Part shown: positions 41,497 through 49,704 of the stretch, in pieces
How positions within the stretch are numbered: position 1 is the stretch's first letter
Layout of the letters: each line of letters opens with the position of its first letter
NCBI RefSeq assembly: GCF_014635825.1
Contig: NZ_BMDO01000004.1
Span: forward strand, 1 to 64,000
Length of the DNA: 64,000 nt
Reading direction: 5' to 3'
From: Mucilaginibacter galii
Lineage (GTDB): Bacteria; Bacteroidota; Bacteroidia; Sphingobacteriales; Sphingobacteriaceae
The notes under the pieces: model-generated
Databases searched by the model: none
The model's input: the letters and a program-made list of their open reading frames with translations, nothing else
Told to the model about the DNA's origin: nothing
Translations under genes and position numbers: made by a program

Positions 41497-41534
41497 AAAA
41501 AAAGCGTTTCCTGTTAAAGGGAAACGCTTTTTTT
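41497..41534 (+). terminator. Intrinsic terminator after trxA
   Basis: AAAAAAAGCGTTTCC, a short loop, GGGAAACGCTTTTTTT. The T run overlaps the start of the promoter for the DUF58 gene. Confidence 0.9.
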
Positions 41535-41550
41535 GTTTACTTTGGTTGCG

Positions 41551-42471
41551 ATGGCTCAGCTCAATTCCAACACCGAACTCAGGCAGTTAGCCAACCTCGA
41601 ATTACTGGCCCACCAGGTGGTAGAAGGCTTTATTACCGGCCTGCATCAAAGCCCGTTTCATGGTTTTTCTGTAGAGTTTGCCGAACACCGTTTGTATAAC
41701 AACGGCGAATCGGTGAAGAACATTGACTGGAAGCTTTTTGCCAAAACCGATAAATTATTCGTTAAACAGTTTGAAGAAGAAACCAACCTGCGTTGTTATC
41801 TCCTGTTAGATACTTCATCGAGCATGAATTTTCCGCAAAAGGAGTTGAGCAAGCTGCAATTCTCGGTGTATGGCATAGCCTCCCTAATGTACCTCTTTAA
41901 AAAGCAACGCGATGCTTTTGGTTTAGGTCTGTTCTCTGATAAAGTTGAATGGCTGAGTGCTACGCGGTCTACCTCCACGCATTTATTTTACTTGTTTGCT
42001 GAGTTAGAGAAGGCCTATAATCAGCCCAAAGCCAATGTGCAAACCAACCTGGCCAATGTTATACACCACATAGCCGAAGAAGTGCACCAGCGATCAATGA
42101 TCATTGTGTTTAGCGATATGTTGGAGAATAGCCTTAACGCCGAAAAAGCGCAGGCCTTATTTGCCGCTTTGCAGCACTTAAAATATAACAAGCATGAGGT
42201 TATCATTTTTAACGTGAACGACAGGCAGCAAGAAATTGACTTCAATTTTGATAACCGCCCGCATCAATTCATTGATATGGAAAGCGGCGAAGAGGTAAAA
42301 GTGCATCCGGGAAAAGTAAGGGAAAGTTACCGCGCGGCATTAAGCCAATACCGCCACGAGCTCGAACTCAAATGCGCCCAATACCAAATTGAATTGGTTG
42401 ACGCAAACATACATGAAGGCTACAACCAGTTATTGCGTGCTTACCTGGTTAAACGCAACAAAGTAATTTAA
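41551..42471 (+). CDS. DUF58 domain protein
   Basis: A 306-residue cytoplasmic DUF58 protein with the hallmark IDWKLFAKTDKLFVKQFEEE segment near 55-75, then a von Willebrand factor A-like fold (CYLLLDTSSSMNFP with DxSxS, SMIIVFSDML). DUF58 proteins usually act with a MoxR-type AAA ATPase and other VWA proteins; none of those is adjacent here. Start at ATG 41551; a possible -7 box TTACTTTG (one mismatch) lies at 41537-41544, and the upstream TTG start is ignored. Confidence 0.9.
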   Translation: MAQLNSNTELRQLANLELLAHQVVEGFITGLHQSPFHGFSVEFAEHRLYNNGESVKNIDWKLFAKTDKLFVKQFEEETNLRCYLLLDTSSSMNFPQKELSKLQFSVYGIASLMYLFKKQRDAFGLGLFSDKVEWLSATRSTSTHLFYLFAELEKAYNQPKANVQTNLANVIHHIAEEVHQRSMIIVFSDMLENSLNAEKAQALFAALQHLKYNKHEVIIFNVNDRQQEIDFNFDNRPHQFIDMESGEEVKVHPGKVRESYRAALSQYRHELELKCAQYQIELVDANIHEGYNQLLRAYLVKRNKVI

Positions 42472-42656
42472 ACGCAAATTAATTATTTATAAATCTTATT
42501 AACCACTCTAAACGTATAACTATTGTTAATTAGCTAAAACCATAGTGCTTAAAATTTGTGTAATAACTTGAAGATTAATATGCGTTAATTAAACACTTAA
42601 CAAAGCATTAAGCGATCAATTTTAGCTGATAACTTTTAAATACATATTCCCCTTAT

Positions 42657-44123
42657 ATGAGACTTTCTATCGAGCGTAAAGCTGTAAAAGTAAACCCCGA
42701 TTCCAAGCGTGTTATAGCCAGGTTCTTTTTTAACGGTAACGAGCGTGCCAAAGAAGTAATTCAGCGTGTAATGGAAATTGACGAAGAAAAGGTATTTGGC
42801 CTTATTTCGCCTTTATTGCAGGAATATTCTACACGGCACCGTAACATTACCCGTGTACTAAACCGTCATTGTGCCAAGCTCAAAAACCTTTTTGGCGAAC
42901 TAAGTATCGATTTTGATTCGTTGAGCGTTTACCGCAAACTGCTGATCGGTTTTTACTTCACACACGAATACTCTATTGAATCTGCCGCATTCTTTAACCC
43001 CTCCATTGTAGACGACCCTGATCAGGGCGATTTGGAAGAAGGACAAAAACGCGTTATCATCAGCTTTCGTGCAGTAGGTGAAGGGCATATCTCTTCTATT
43101 ACCTTCCGTAGGGCCTTGTTTGATAAAGATAATAATATTACAGTGTTGCCCGCAGGTAACTATATTGACGAGGCCGAAATTGTACGAAACGCCGTTTATA
43201 ACAAGAAACTGTTTTTTGATAAGGCCATTACTACGCAGATCAACGTTGATGTACTAAGAGAACTGGAAGACAAACTTGATCATCACTTCGAATACTCAAG
43301 TCTTCGCCGCCTTATACTAGATTCGCAAAAGCTGCAGGAAAGCGATATGTTGAAGTTGGAGTACGATAAAGTACTTTGGCTGGCCGATTCTTATTATGAG
43401 ATCGTGTTTTCGCTGGATACCGATATATCAGATCGTGTAATATTCCCTATTTCAGAATATGAGCGTAAGGGTATTGAGGATGCCCGCTTCGTGAAGTTTA
43501 TGAATGAGGACGGCAGTTCGGTTTATTACGCTACGTACACTGCCTATGATGGCGCCCTGATTATGCCTAAGCTTTTGCAAACGCACGATTTTATCAATTT
43601 CCGAATTATGCCTTTGTATGGTACTGGTTCGCAAAACAAAAATCTGGCACTTTTTCCTCGTAAAATCAACGGAAAGTTTGTCATGATCTCCCGTATAGAT
43701 GGTTGCAATAACTACATCATGTATTCGGACAAGATAAACCTTTGGGAAAACCCGGTGTTGCTGCAAAAACCTAAATTTTCATGGGAGTTTGTACAAATTG
43801 GTAACTGCGGATCGCCTATTGAAACTGAGGATGGCTGGTTGGTAATTACCCACGGTGTTGGCCCCATGCGTAAATACGTACTTGGAGCAAGCTTGCTAAA
43901 ATTGGACGATCCAAGCGTAGAAATTGGCCGCTTAAAAGAACCGTTATTAACACCTAATAGCGAGGAACGTGAGGGTTATGTACCAAACGTAATCTATTCT
44001 TGCGGATCGTTTGTACACAATAAAAAACTGATTATTCCTTACGGTTTGTCAGATTACTCTTCATCATTTGCCGAAGTAGATTTACGGACATTATTAGACC
44101 GTTTGAAATCTGACGGTATATAG
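42657..44123 (+). CDS. GH130-family glycosidase/phosphorylase
   Basis: A 488-residue protein of the GH130 group (mannoside phosphorylases and hydrolases). The five-bladed propeller begins about residue 225 after a helical N-terminal part; IGNCGSPIETEDGWLVITHG and GYVPNVIYSCGSFVHNKKLI are the best-known blocks. The long N-terminal region belongs to the larger GH130 subgroup seen beside glycosyltransferases. It faces, across a terminator, two minus-strand glycosyltransferase genes, suggesting one locus for making or trimming a mannose-type glycan. Phosphorylase versus hydrolase cannot be decided by eye. No signal peptide. Confidence 0.88.
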   Translation: MRLSIERKAVKVNPDSKRVIARFFFNGNERAKEVIQRVMEIDEEKVFGLISPLLQEYSTRHRNITRVLNRHCAKLKNLFGELSIDFDSLSVYRKLLIGFYFTHEYSIESAAFFNPSIVDDPDQGDLEEGQKRVIISFRAVGEGHISSITFRRALFDKDNNITVLPAGNYIDEAEIVRNAVYNKKLFFDKAITTQINVDVLRELEDKLDHHFEYSSLRRLILDSQKLQESDMLKLEYDKVLWLADSYYEIVFSLDTDISDRVIFPISEYERKGIEDARFVKFMNEDGSSVYYATYTAYDGALIMPKLLQTHDFINFRIMPLYGTGSQNKNLALFPRKINGKFVMISRIDGCNNYIMYSDKINLWENPVLLQKPKFSWEFVQIGNCGSPIETEDGWLVITHGVGPMRKYVLGASLLKLDDPSVEIGRLKEPLLTPNSEEREGYVPNVIYSCGSFVHNKKLIIPYGLSDYSSSFAEVDLRTLLDRLKSDGI

Positions 44124-44141
44124 ATAATGACGGTGTATTAC

Positions 44142-44174
44142 AAAAAAAGCTTGCCAAACGGCAAGCTTTTTTTG
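44142..44174. terminator. Bidirectional terminator in the GH130/GT locus
   Basis: AAAAAAAGCTTGCC, loop AAAC, GGCAAGCTTTTTTT: perfect stem with A and T runs on both sides, placed between convergent genes. Confidence 0.92.
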
Positions 44175-44190
44175 TTTGTATCTGATTTTA

Positions 44191-45198
44191 TCAGGCTAAG
44201 ATCTGCTGGTAAAGGTTATAATAATCATCCACCATCTTCTCGCTCGAAAATTGGGTTGTAGCCCAGTCACGGCAGGTTTCGCGGTTAATGGTGGGCAGCT
44301 TCGCCACCGCTTCAACAGCTTCATCAACCGTATTAACTAAAAACCCTGTTACTGCATCTTTGATTAACTCAGGCATTGACCCTTTATTGAAGGCAATCAC
44401 TGGTGTGCCGCAAAGCATAGATTCTGCCACACTCATGCCGAAGGGCTCGTTAAAGTTAATAGGGTGTAAAAGAGCTGCAGCATTGCCCAGCAAGTCTTTT
44501 CGTTTATCCGGACCGGCATGACCTACGTAAACAATTTGCTCATTATCTATAAAAGGCTCCACCTTTTCGCGGTAATAATTAGCATCTTGTATAATACCGG
44601 CTATTAATAAGCGACGATTTGTTTTCCTGGCAATTTCGATGGCTTCAGCAGTGCCCTTATCATGGTGTATACGGCCAAAATAAAGCAAGTAATCATCTGC
44701 CTTTGCGGTAAAGCTAAAGTCGCGTGTATCTAAGCCATTGTACACCGTTGCCAAATATTCTAAATCAGCGCTACGGTCGGCGTTGCTGATAGACACATAA
44801 TGAGAACTGTCATTATATTTCTTGTATACCGGTATAATGCGCGACGACGAAAAGCCGTGTATGGTGGTAATCACCGGCGTATTGATGAGCCTGGAATAGG
44901 TAAGCGGCAAAAAGTCGAAGTTATTATGAATAAGGTCGAATTGACCGGCTTTTTCCATAACATTACTGATATGAAGACACTCCAAAACTTTCGCATCCTG
45001 GTTGCGGTCCTCTTCGTAGCCGGTAGCACAAATAGATTCTAATTTACCTCCGGTGATAGAATCGCCGGTGGCAAACAAGGTTACTTCGACGCCTTTTTTT
45101 ACAAGTCCTTCGGCTATATTAGATGCTATTTGTTCCCAAGGCCCGTAGTGCCTTGGCGGTGTGCGCCAGGCAACGGGAGATAGTACAGCAACTCTCAT
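44191..45198 (-). CDS. Glycosyltransferase family 4
   Basis: A 335-residue GT-B fold transferase. The N-terminus (RVAVLSPVAWRTPPRHYGPW, EQIASNIAEGLVKKGVEVTL) matches the acceptor-side domain, and NFNEPFGMSVAESMLCGTPVIAF near 255 is the EX7E donor motif of GT4. It overlaps the stop of the larger glycosyltransferase by one base (TAATG), so both are made together. Likely retaining transferase using a nucleotide sugar; substrate not known but mannose is suggested by the GH130 neighbour. Confidence 0.92.
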   Translation of the reverse strand: MRVAVLSPVAWRTPPRHYGPWEQIASNIAEGLVKKGVEVTLFATGDSITGGKLESICATGYEEDRNQDAKVLECLHISNVMEKAGQFDLIHNNFDFLPLTYSRLINTPVITTIHGFSSSRIIPVYKKYNDSSHYVSISNADRSADLEYLATVYNGLDTRDFSFTAKADDYLLYFGRIHHDKGTAEAIEIARKTNRRLLIAGIIQDANYYREKVEPFIDNEQIVYVGHAGPDKRKDLLGNAAALLHPINFNEPFGMSVAESMLCGTPVIAFNKGSMPELIKDAVTGFLVNTVDEAVEAVAKLPTINRETCRDWATTQFSSEKMVDDYYNLYQQILA

Positions 45199-47474
45199 TA
45201 ATACACTTCAGTTTTTTGACCGAATTTGTTGTATTCGTACTCCAACTCAAAGGCTTTTAAAACGGTTAAGTGCGATAGCATGTAAGCTAAAGTACTTTCG
45301 GCACCTTGGTTACGGTTAATACCGGTTGGCATTAAGCCATCGCAACAGCCTTTGGTTTCATGATCATACAACGGCGCACGCAGCGTGTTTTCGCCCAAAA
45401 ACCATTTATAGCTTAAGAACATCTTTTCAATGTACTCTGGCTTACGCATAGTTTCGTATGCCTGGAAGTGCATTAACACCATGGCCATAGTTTCGATAGC
45501 CTGCTGATCGAAAGTTGGGAAGCTACCACCACGGTAATACCAGCCATCGTTGCCGATAGGGCTCAGGTAACCGTTAGACAGGGTGAGCTTATCCAGGAAT
45601 GCCATTGATTCAAGCGCAATCTTTTTAACTTTTTCGTTGCTGGTAATTTCGTAAGAATGTAATAACGCTAAAGGTAAAATAGCATTATCGTAGGTCATTT
45701 TTTCTTCAAACCATTGCCAGTCTGGCGATGATGTGTTTTCGTAAGCCTCGATTAGAGGGGTAGTCAGGCGTATAAGTTCAGCCATCATGCCTTCATCAGT
45801 AGGAATGGCTTTCAGGTACAAGGCAATACCAATTATGGTATTGGCCATGCCGCGCAGGTGTTCTAACTTTTTAAAGTGCGGATATGAACGTTGGAATAAC
45901 TCCATAGCAAACTCGCGGTAAGAGTTATGTTGCGCGCAACCAATAAGATAACCTAAGGACCAAATGGTACGACCGAATGAATCTTCAGAACCTACCTCAT
46001 CCAGGTAACGGCGGTCAAAACTTAAGAAGTTACGGAAGTTACCGTCGTCGGTTTGCATGTAGTGAATATAGCTGAGGTATACCGGTAACAATTCAAAGGC
46101 CTCGGGGCTCTTGTTACGCTGGTAAGCCATTAATGCCATAATTAAGGCGCGGGCGTTATCATCCAGGCAATAACCTTCTTTTAAGTTAGGGATACCATAC
46201 TTAGCATGCTGTACTATACCAGTATCATCTGTTAAACGGATAACGTGAGCCAGGTTAAATGTTGGCATAATCTCCGGGTCAACAATACTGTTTCTCAAGA
46301 TTTTATCTCTGAAATCATGACGGCTGCTGGCTTCTTGTGCAACTTTAATAAACTCGGCGCCAACCACAGGCCAGCGCAGGTGCAAGCCATATTCATAAGC
46401 GTTTTGTTTAATTTCAGTCATGGTCGACTCATTGTCCAACAGGTCGATCACGTTTTCGGCCAGGGCGTCAGCATCCTTGAAGTCGAACAAGCGACCGCGT
46501 TTATCGGCCAAGAGCTCGGTCGCGTGCCAGTATGGGGTTGATACTACGGCAGCACCTGCACCAACAGCATATGAAAGAGTACCGCTGGTAATTTGTGCTT
46601 CGTTATGGTATGGTGTAACATAAATGCTGCAAGCAGTAAGGTAGTTGATCAACTCTTCTTCTGTTACAAATTTATTGATGAACGCCAGGTGGTTTGAAAC
46701 CTTCAGCTGCGCTGCTAATGACTTTAATGAATCGCGGTATTCCTCACCTGAGTGTTTAACTACACCGGGGTGGGTGTTACCTAACACCACATACATTACA
46801 TCGGGGTGTTTGGCTACAATTTTAGGCAATGCTTTAATAACTACCTCTAAACCTTTGTTACGGCTTAACAAGCCAAAGGTTAACATCACCTTTTTATCTT
46901 TAAATGAGCTGATGTTTAAAACAGGGTTTACTTCAGGCTCTTCCAAATCAGGAACACCATGCTCAATAATCTGTATTTTTTCAGCAGGAATATCGTAAAT
47001 GGTAGTCAGGAATTCAACAGCCCTGTTACTCATCACAATAATTTTTGCAGACTGTTCTGCTATCTCACGTACAATGATCTTTTGCACGTAACTTGGCTCA
47101 CGCAATACAGTGTGCAAAATAGAGATAAGTGGTTTTTCTAAACGGTTTAGCAAGGGTAGAATGTATATACCGCTTTCACCGCCGTAAATACCAAATTCGT
47201 GCTCCATTATACAAACATCAGCATCGCTGGTATTAATATAATTGGCCGCACGTATATAATCTTTTTGATGGTTTTGCCTTATTACATACTTTACTTCCTG
47301 GGGGTATTCGTATTCCTGCAAACTTTCAGAATCATTTACGGCAACAACAAAACCTCCTTGTGATAACGATTTTCGTTCTGGGAAGTTAGCGCTGATAGCA
47401 CGCATCAAATTTTGATTGAAAGTTGCAATTCCGCATTCGCGGGGTGGATAAGTAGAGATGTAGGCTATTTTCAT
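45198..47474 (-). CDS. Fusion of GT4 glycosyltransferase and six-hairpin glycosidase-like domain
   Basis: A 758-residue two-domain protein. Residues 1-~385 are GT4 (STYPPRECGIATFNQNLMRA, LLSRNKGLEVVIKALP, YVTPYHNEAQITSGTLSYAV). From about 400 to the end the sequence is helical with repeated aromatic/acidic turns (GYCLDDNARALIMALMAYQR, DSFGRTIWSLGYLIGCA, WQWFEEKMTYDNAILPLALL), the look of an (alpha/alpha)6 toroid as in mannosidases and related enzymes. A transferase with an attached six-hairpin domain, encoded beside GH130, points to assembly and editing of one oligosaccharide. The toroid assignment is by eye. Confidence 0.85.
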   Translation of the reverse strand: MKIAYISTYPPRECGIATFNQNLMRAISANFPERKSLSQGGFVVAVNDSESLQEYEYPQEVKYVIRQNHQKDYIRAANYINTSDADVCIMEHEFGIYGGESGIYILPLLNRLEKPLISILHTVLREPSYVQKIIVREIAEQSAKIIVMSNRAVEFLTTIYDIPAEKIQIIEHGVPDLEEPEVNPVLNISSFKDKKVMLTFGLLSRNKGLEVVIKALPKIVAKHPDVMYVVLGNTHPGVVKHSGEEYRDSLKSLAAQLKVSNHLAFINKFVTEEELINYLTACSIYVTPYHNEAQITSGTLSYAVGAGAAVVSTPYWHATELLADKRGRLFDFKDADALAENVIDLLDNESTMTEIKQNAYEYGLHLRWPVVGAEFIKVAQEASSRHDFRDKILRNSIVDPEIMPTFNLAHVIRLTDDTGIVQHAKYGIPNLKEGYCLDDNARALIMALMAYQRNKSPEAFELLPVYLSYIHYMQTDDGNFRNFLSFDRRYLDEVGSEDSFGRTIWSLGYLIGCAQHNSYREFAMELFQRSYPHFKKLEHLRGMANTIIGIALYLKAIPTDEGMMAELIRLTTPLIEAYENTSSPDWQWFEEKMTYDNAILPLALLHSYEITSNEKVKKIALESMAFLDKLTLSNGYLSPIGNDGWYYRGGSFPTFDQQAIETMAMVLMHFQAYETMRKPEYIEKMFLSYKWFLGENTLRAPLYDHETKGCCDGLMPTGINRNQGAESTLAYMLSHLTVLKAFELEYEYNKFGQKTEVY

Positions 47475-47781
47475 TTTTGTAGTGTAGTATAATTATTATG
47501 ATATTGTTGTTATTATTAGGAAACTATGATTGCAGATTTTGTACAACGGTGAACTAAAAAAAGGCCATTTGCTAATCTTAATACTTCATATCACACGTTA
47601 AACCAGTAATTAAATAATAACACACGTTTAAGTGCATAAACTATACCAAAATTGGGCCTTTTTAGGTGTTTAAAATACACTTACAAGCGGGATGAAAGTG
47701 GTTTAACTGAATAGAAAATTGCAAAACCCGCTAAGATAAATTTGAGGCAATTTGATATATAAAGATGTTGTTTATCTTAAT
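47475..47781. other. Gene-free AT-rich spacer
   Basis: About 300 AT-rich bases between the GT4-toroid start and the aminotransferase stop. No terminator with a clean stem, no exact TAnnTTTG box and no open frame stand out; it must carry the promoter of the glycosyltransferase operon and the end of the aminotransferase transcript. Confidence 0.5.
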
Positions 47782-48975
47782 TTATTTGCTTGTAAAAAAC
47801 TCTACAGCTTGAACGATGATATTACAAGCCGTGGTAATTTGTTTGGGAGTGATAATAAGGGGTGGAGCAATGCGCATAGAATTGCTGCAGTGTAAAAACC
47901 AATCGATAATGATACCCTGTTCAATGCAGCGGTCAATGATCTTTTTATTCAGTTCAAAGTTTTCTAATTCGGCCGCCAGCATAAGGCCTTTTCCACGCAC
48001 CTGTTTAATGGCAGGGTGTACCAGCAGGTCTCTAAAAAGTTGCTCTTTAGCAGCAACCTGGGCTACATGATCATTGCGCAGCAAAACCTCTAATGATGCC
48101 AGGCCTGAGGCACAACAAACCGGGTGCCCGCCAAATGTGGTAATGTGCCCTAAAATGGGATTGTTTTTTAGAGCACCCATTACCTCAAGCGATGCAATAA
48201 ACGCCCCTAAAGGCATACCACCACCTAATGCTTTGCCTAAAACCAAAATATCGGGTACTATGCCAAAATGTTCAAATGCAAAAAGTTTACCTGTACGGCC
48301 AAAGGCAGTTTGGTTTTCATCAAAAATGAGGAGTGTACCTGTTTGATTACATTTTTGACGTAGAGCCTGCATGTAGGTAACATCAGGTACGCGTATACCC
48401 GCCTCACCCTGTACAGGTTCAATAATCACACAAGCAGTATCAGTGGTAATAAATTGAAGATCGGCCGGGTTGTTAAACGTAATAAAGCTTATGCCGGGCA
48501 ACAATGGTCGATAAGCTTGCTTAAATTCCTCGTTACCCATTATGCTTAAAGCGCCGTGAGTGCTGCCATGGTAGGCATTGTGGCATGCAATAATTTGGTT
48601 GCGGCCGGTATGGCGCTTAGCCAGTTTCATGGCGCCTTCAATAGCTTCGGACCCAGAGTTAGTAAAGTAAACTGATTGTAAGTTTGAGGGCAGGAGCGAT
48701 GCCAGCCTTTGCGCAAACTTTACCTGCGGGGTTTGCACATACTCGCCATACACCATGAGGTGCATATATTGATCAACCTGCTGTTTAATGGCTTCAATTA
48801 CTTCTTTGTTGCCATGGCCTATGTTACTCACCCCAATGCCCGATATTAGGTCAAGATATGCTTTACCTTCGGTATTGTACATATATACACCTTCAGCGCG
48901 TTCAAACTCCAGCATCAGCGGGAAATCGGTAGTTTGCGCGTTATTGGCTAAAAAAAGCTGGCGAAGGGTAAGCAT
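47782..48975 (-). CDS. Class III aminotransferase (acetylornithine/ornithine aminotransferase type)
   Basis: A 397-residue PLP enzyme. The cofactor lysine is in DILVLGKALGGGMPLGAFI near 240-255, the pyridine-nitrogen Asp in FDENQTAFGRTGKLF, and the phosphate-binding TNSGSEAIEGAMKLA near 100. The family covers ArgD, RocD and other omega-aminotransferases; no arg genes are adjacent so the substrate is open. The 5' leader is remarkable: 18 copies of a heptamer begin at the base next to the start codon, right after the promoter box at 49116-49123. Confidence 0.9.
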   Translation of the reverse strand: MLTLRQLFLANNAQTTDFPLMLEFERAEGVYMYNTEGKAYLDLISGIGVSNIGHGNKEVIEAIKQQVDQYMHLMVYGEYVQTPQVKFAQRLASLLPSNLQSVYFTNSGSEAIEGAMKLAKRHTGRNQIIACHNAYHGSTHGALSIMGNEEFKQAYRPLLPGISFITFNNPADLQFITTDTACVIIEPVQGEAGIRVPDVTYMQALRQKCNQTGTLLIFDENQTAFGRTGKLFAFEHFGIVPDILVLGKALGGGMPLGAFIASLEVMGALKNNPILGHITTFGGHPVCCASGLASLEVLLRNDHVAQVAAKEQLFRDLLVHPAIKQVRGKGLMLAAELENFELNKKIIDRCIEQGIIIDWFLHCSNSMRIAPPLIITPKQITTACNIIVQAVEFFTSK

Positions 48976-49101
48976 GTTGTGAGTTGTGAGTTGTGAGTTG
49001 TGAGTTGTGAGTTGTGAGTTGTGAGTTGTGAGTTGTGAGTTGTGAGTTGTGAGTTGTGAGTTGTGAGTTGTGAGTTGTGAGTTGTGAGTTGTGAGTTGTG
49101 A
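48976..49101. repeat. Heptamer tandem repeat (GTTGTGA)x18 directly at the aminotransferase start codon
   Basis: Eighteen perfect copies of GTTGTGA (TCACAAC in the sense of the gene) over 126 bases, ending exactly at the ATG at 48975. With the -7 box at 49116-49123 the predicted message begins at or just before the array, so the array is nearly the whole leader. The transcribed strand is free of G and of stop codons in all frames. Confidence 0.97.
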
Positions 49102-49115
49102 GTTAATTTGGAATG

Positions 49116-49123
49116 CAAATTTA
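49116..49123 (-). promoter_or_regulatory. -7 box of the aminotransferase gene (TAAATTTG)
   Basis: TAAATTTG on the minus strand, exact TAnnTTTG; predicted start near 49109, about 8 bases before the heptamer array. Confidence 0.65.
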
Positions 49124-49126
49124 CAA

Positions 49127-49162
49127 CAAAAAGCCGTTACCTATTTAGGGTAACGGCTTTTG
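49127..49162. terminator. Terminator of the ECF sigma operon
   Basis: AAAAAGCCGTTACC, a 6-base loop, GGTAACGGCTTTT. It ends the transcript coming from 51338-49255 and sits immediately upstream of the aminotransferase promoter. Confidence 0.85.
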
Positions 49163-49209
49163 AATTTTTATAATAATATTTGAAACCCTATTGTTTGTAG
49201 TTTAATTCC

Positions 49210-49249
49210 AACTAATCAACTAATCAACTAATCAACTAATCAACTAATC
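49210..49249. repeat. Octamer tandem repeat (AACTAATC)x5
   Basis: Five perfect copies of AACTAATC six bases past the stop codon of the Spy-like gene. Wording is close to the ACTCAACC array at 41000. Confidence 0.92.
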
Positions 49250-49254
49250 AACTA

Positions 49255-49695
49255 TCAATCAGGATTACTACGTTCGCCGAGTTGCTTAAACAGCTCATCG
49301 TTAAACTCGCGCTCGCTTTGATATATTTTAGCGACTTTATCGGCAGGCATTATTTTCATAAATTCCTGGTTGTAACGTCTTTTAATATCAATCAATTGCT
49401 GGTCAAACTGCAGGTCTTTCTGCATTTGATCTCTTGATTTATTGGTTAATATATTCTGACGTTTTGCCCGTTTAACCGAGGTTATCTCATCATGATACTG
49501 GCGATAAACCGGCCAAAATTTTGCTTTTTGGTCTTCGTTCAAATTCAGCTGCCTGTCTACATAATTTTCGCGATAGGATTCCACCTTGTTACGCCCATTG
49601 TTAGAGCTTCTGAACGAAGCAGGAGGCTGACTGTAAACTTCGTAGCCGGTAAATAACATTAAAATAAACACCAAGTGTTTCAAGAGCCTGTTCAT
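49255..49695 (-). CDS. Small periplasmic Spy/CpxP-like protein
   Basis: A 146-residue protein with a signal peptide (LLKHLVFILMLFTGYEVYS) and a charged all-helical mature part: LNLNEDQKAKFWPVYRQYHD is a Spy/CpxP-like LTxxQ-type segment, followed by KRAKRQNILTNKSRDQMQKD and RRYNQEFMKIMPADKVAKIY. Spy-like proteins act as periplasmic chaperones or stress sensors. It is the last gene of the sigma-factor operon, 9 bases after the repeat protein, consistent with a stress response. The family link is by motif only. Confidence 0.75.
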   Translation of the reverse strand: MNRLLKHLVFILMLFTGYEVYSQPPASFRSSNNGRNKVESYRENYVDRQLNLNEDQKAKFWPVYRQYHDEITSVKRAKRQNILTNKSRDQMQKDLQFDQQLIDIKRRYNQEFMKIMPADKVAKIYQSEREFNDELFKQLGERSNPD

Positions 49696-49704
49696 AGTAT
49701 TTAA

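Noticed and set aside
48976..49101. Tandem array considered as a CRISPR
   Set aside because: Units are contiguous 7-mers with no spacers and no cas genes in the window; the same holds for the octamers at 41000 and 49210.
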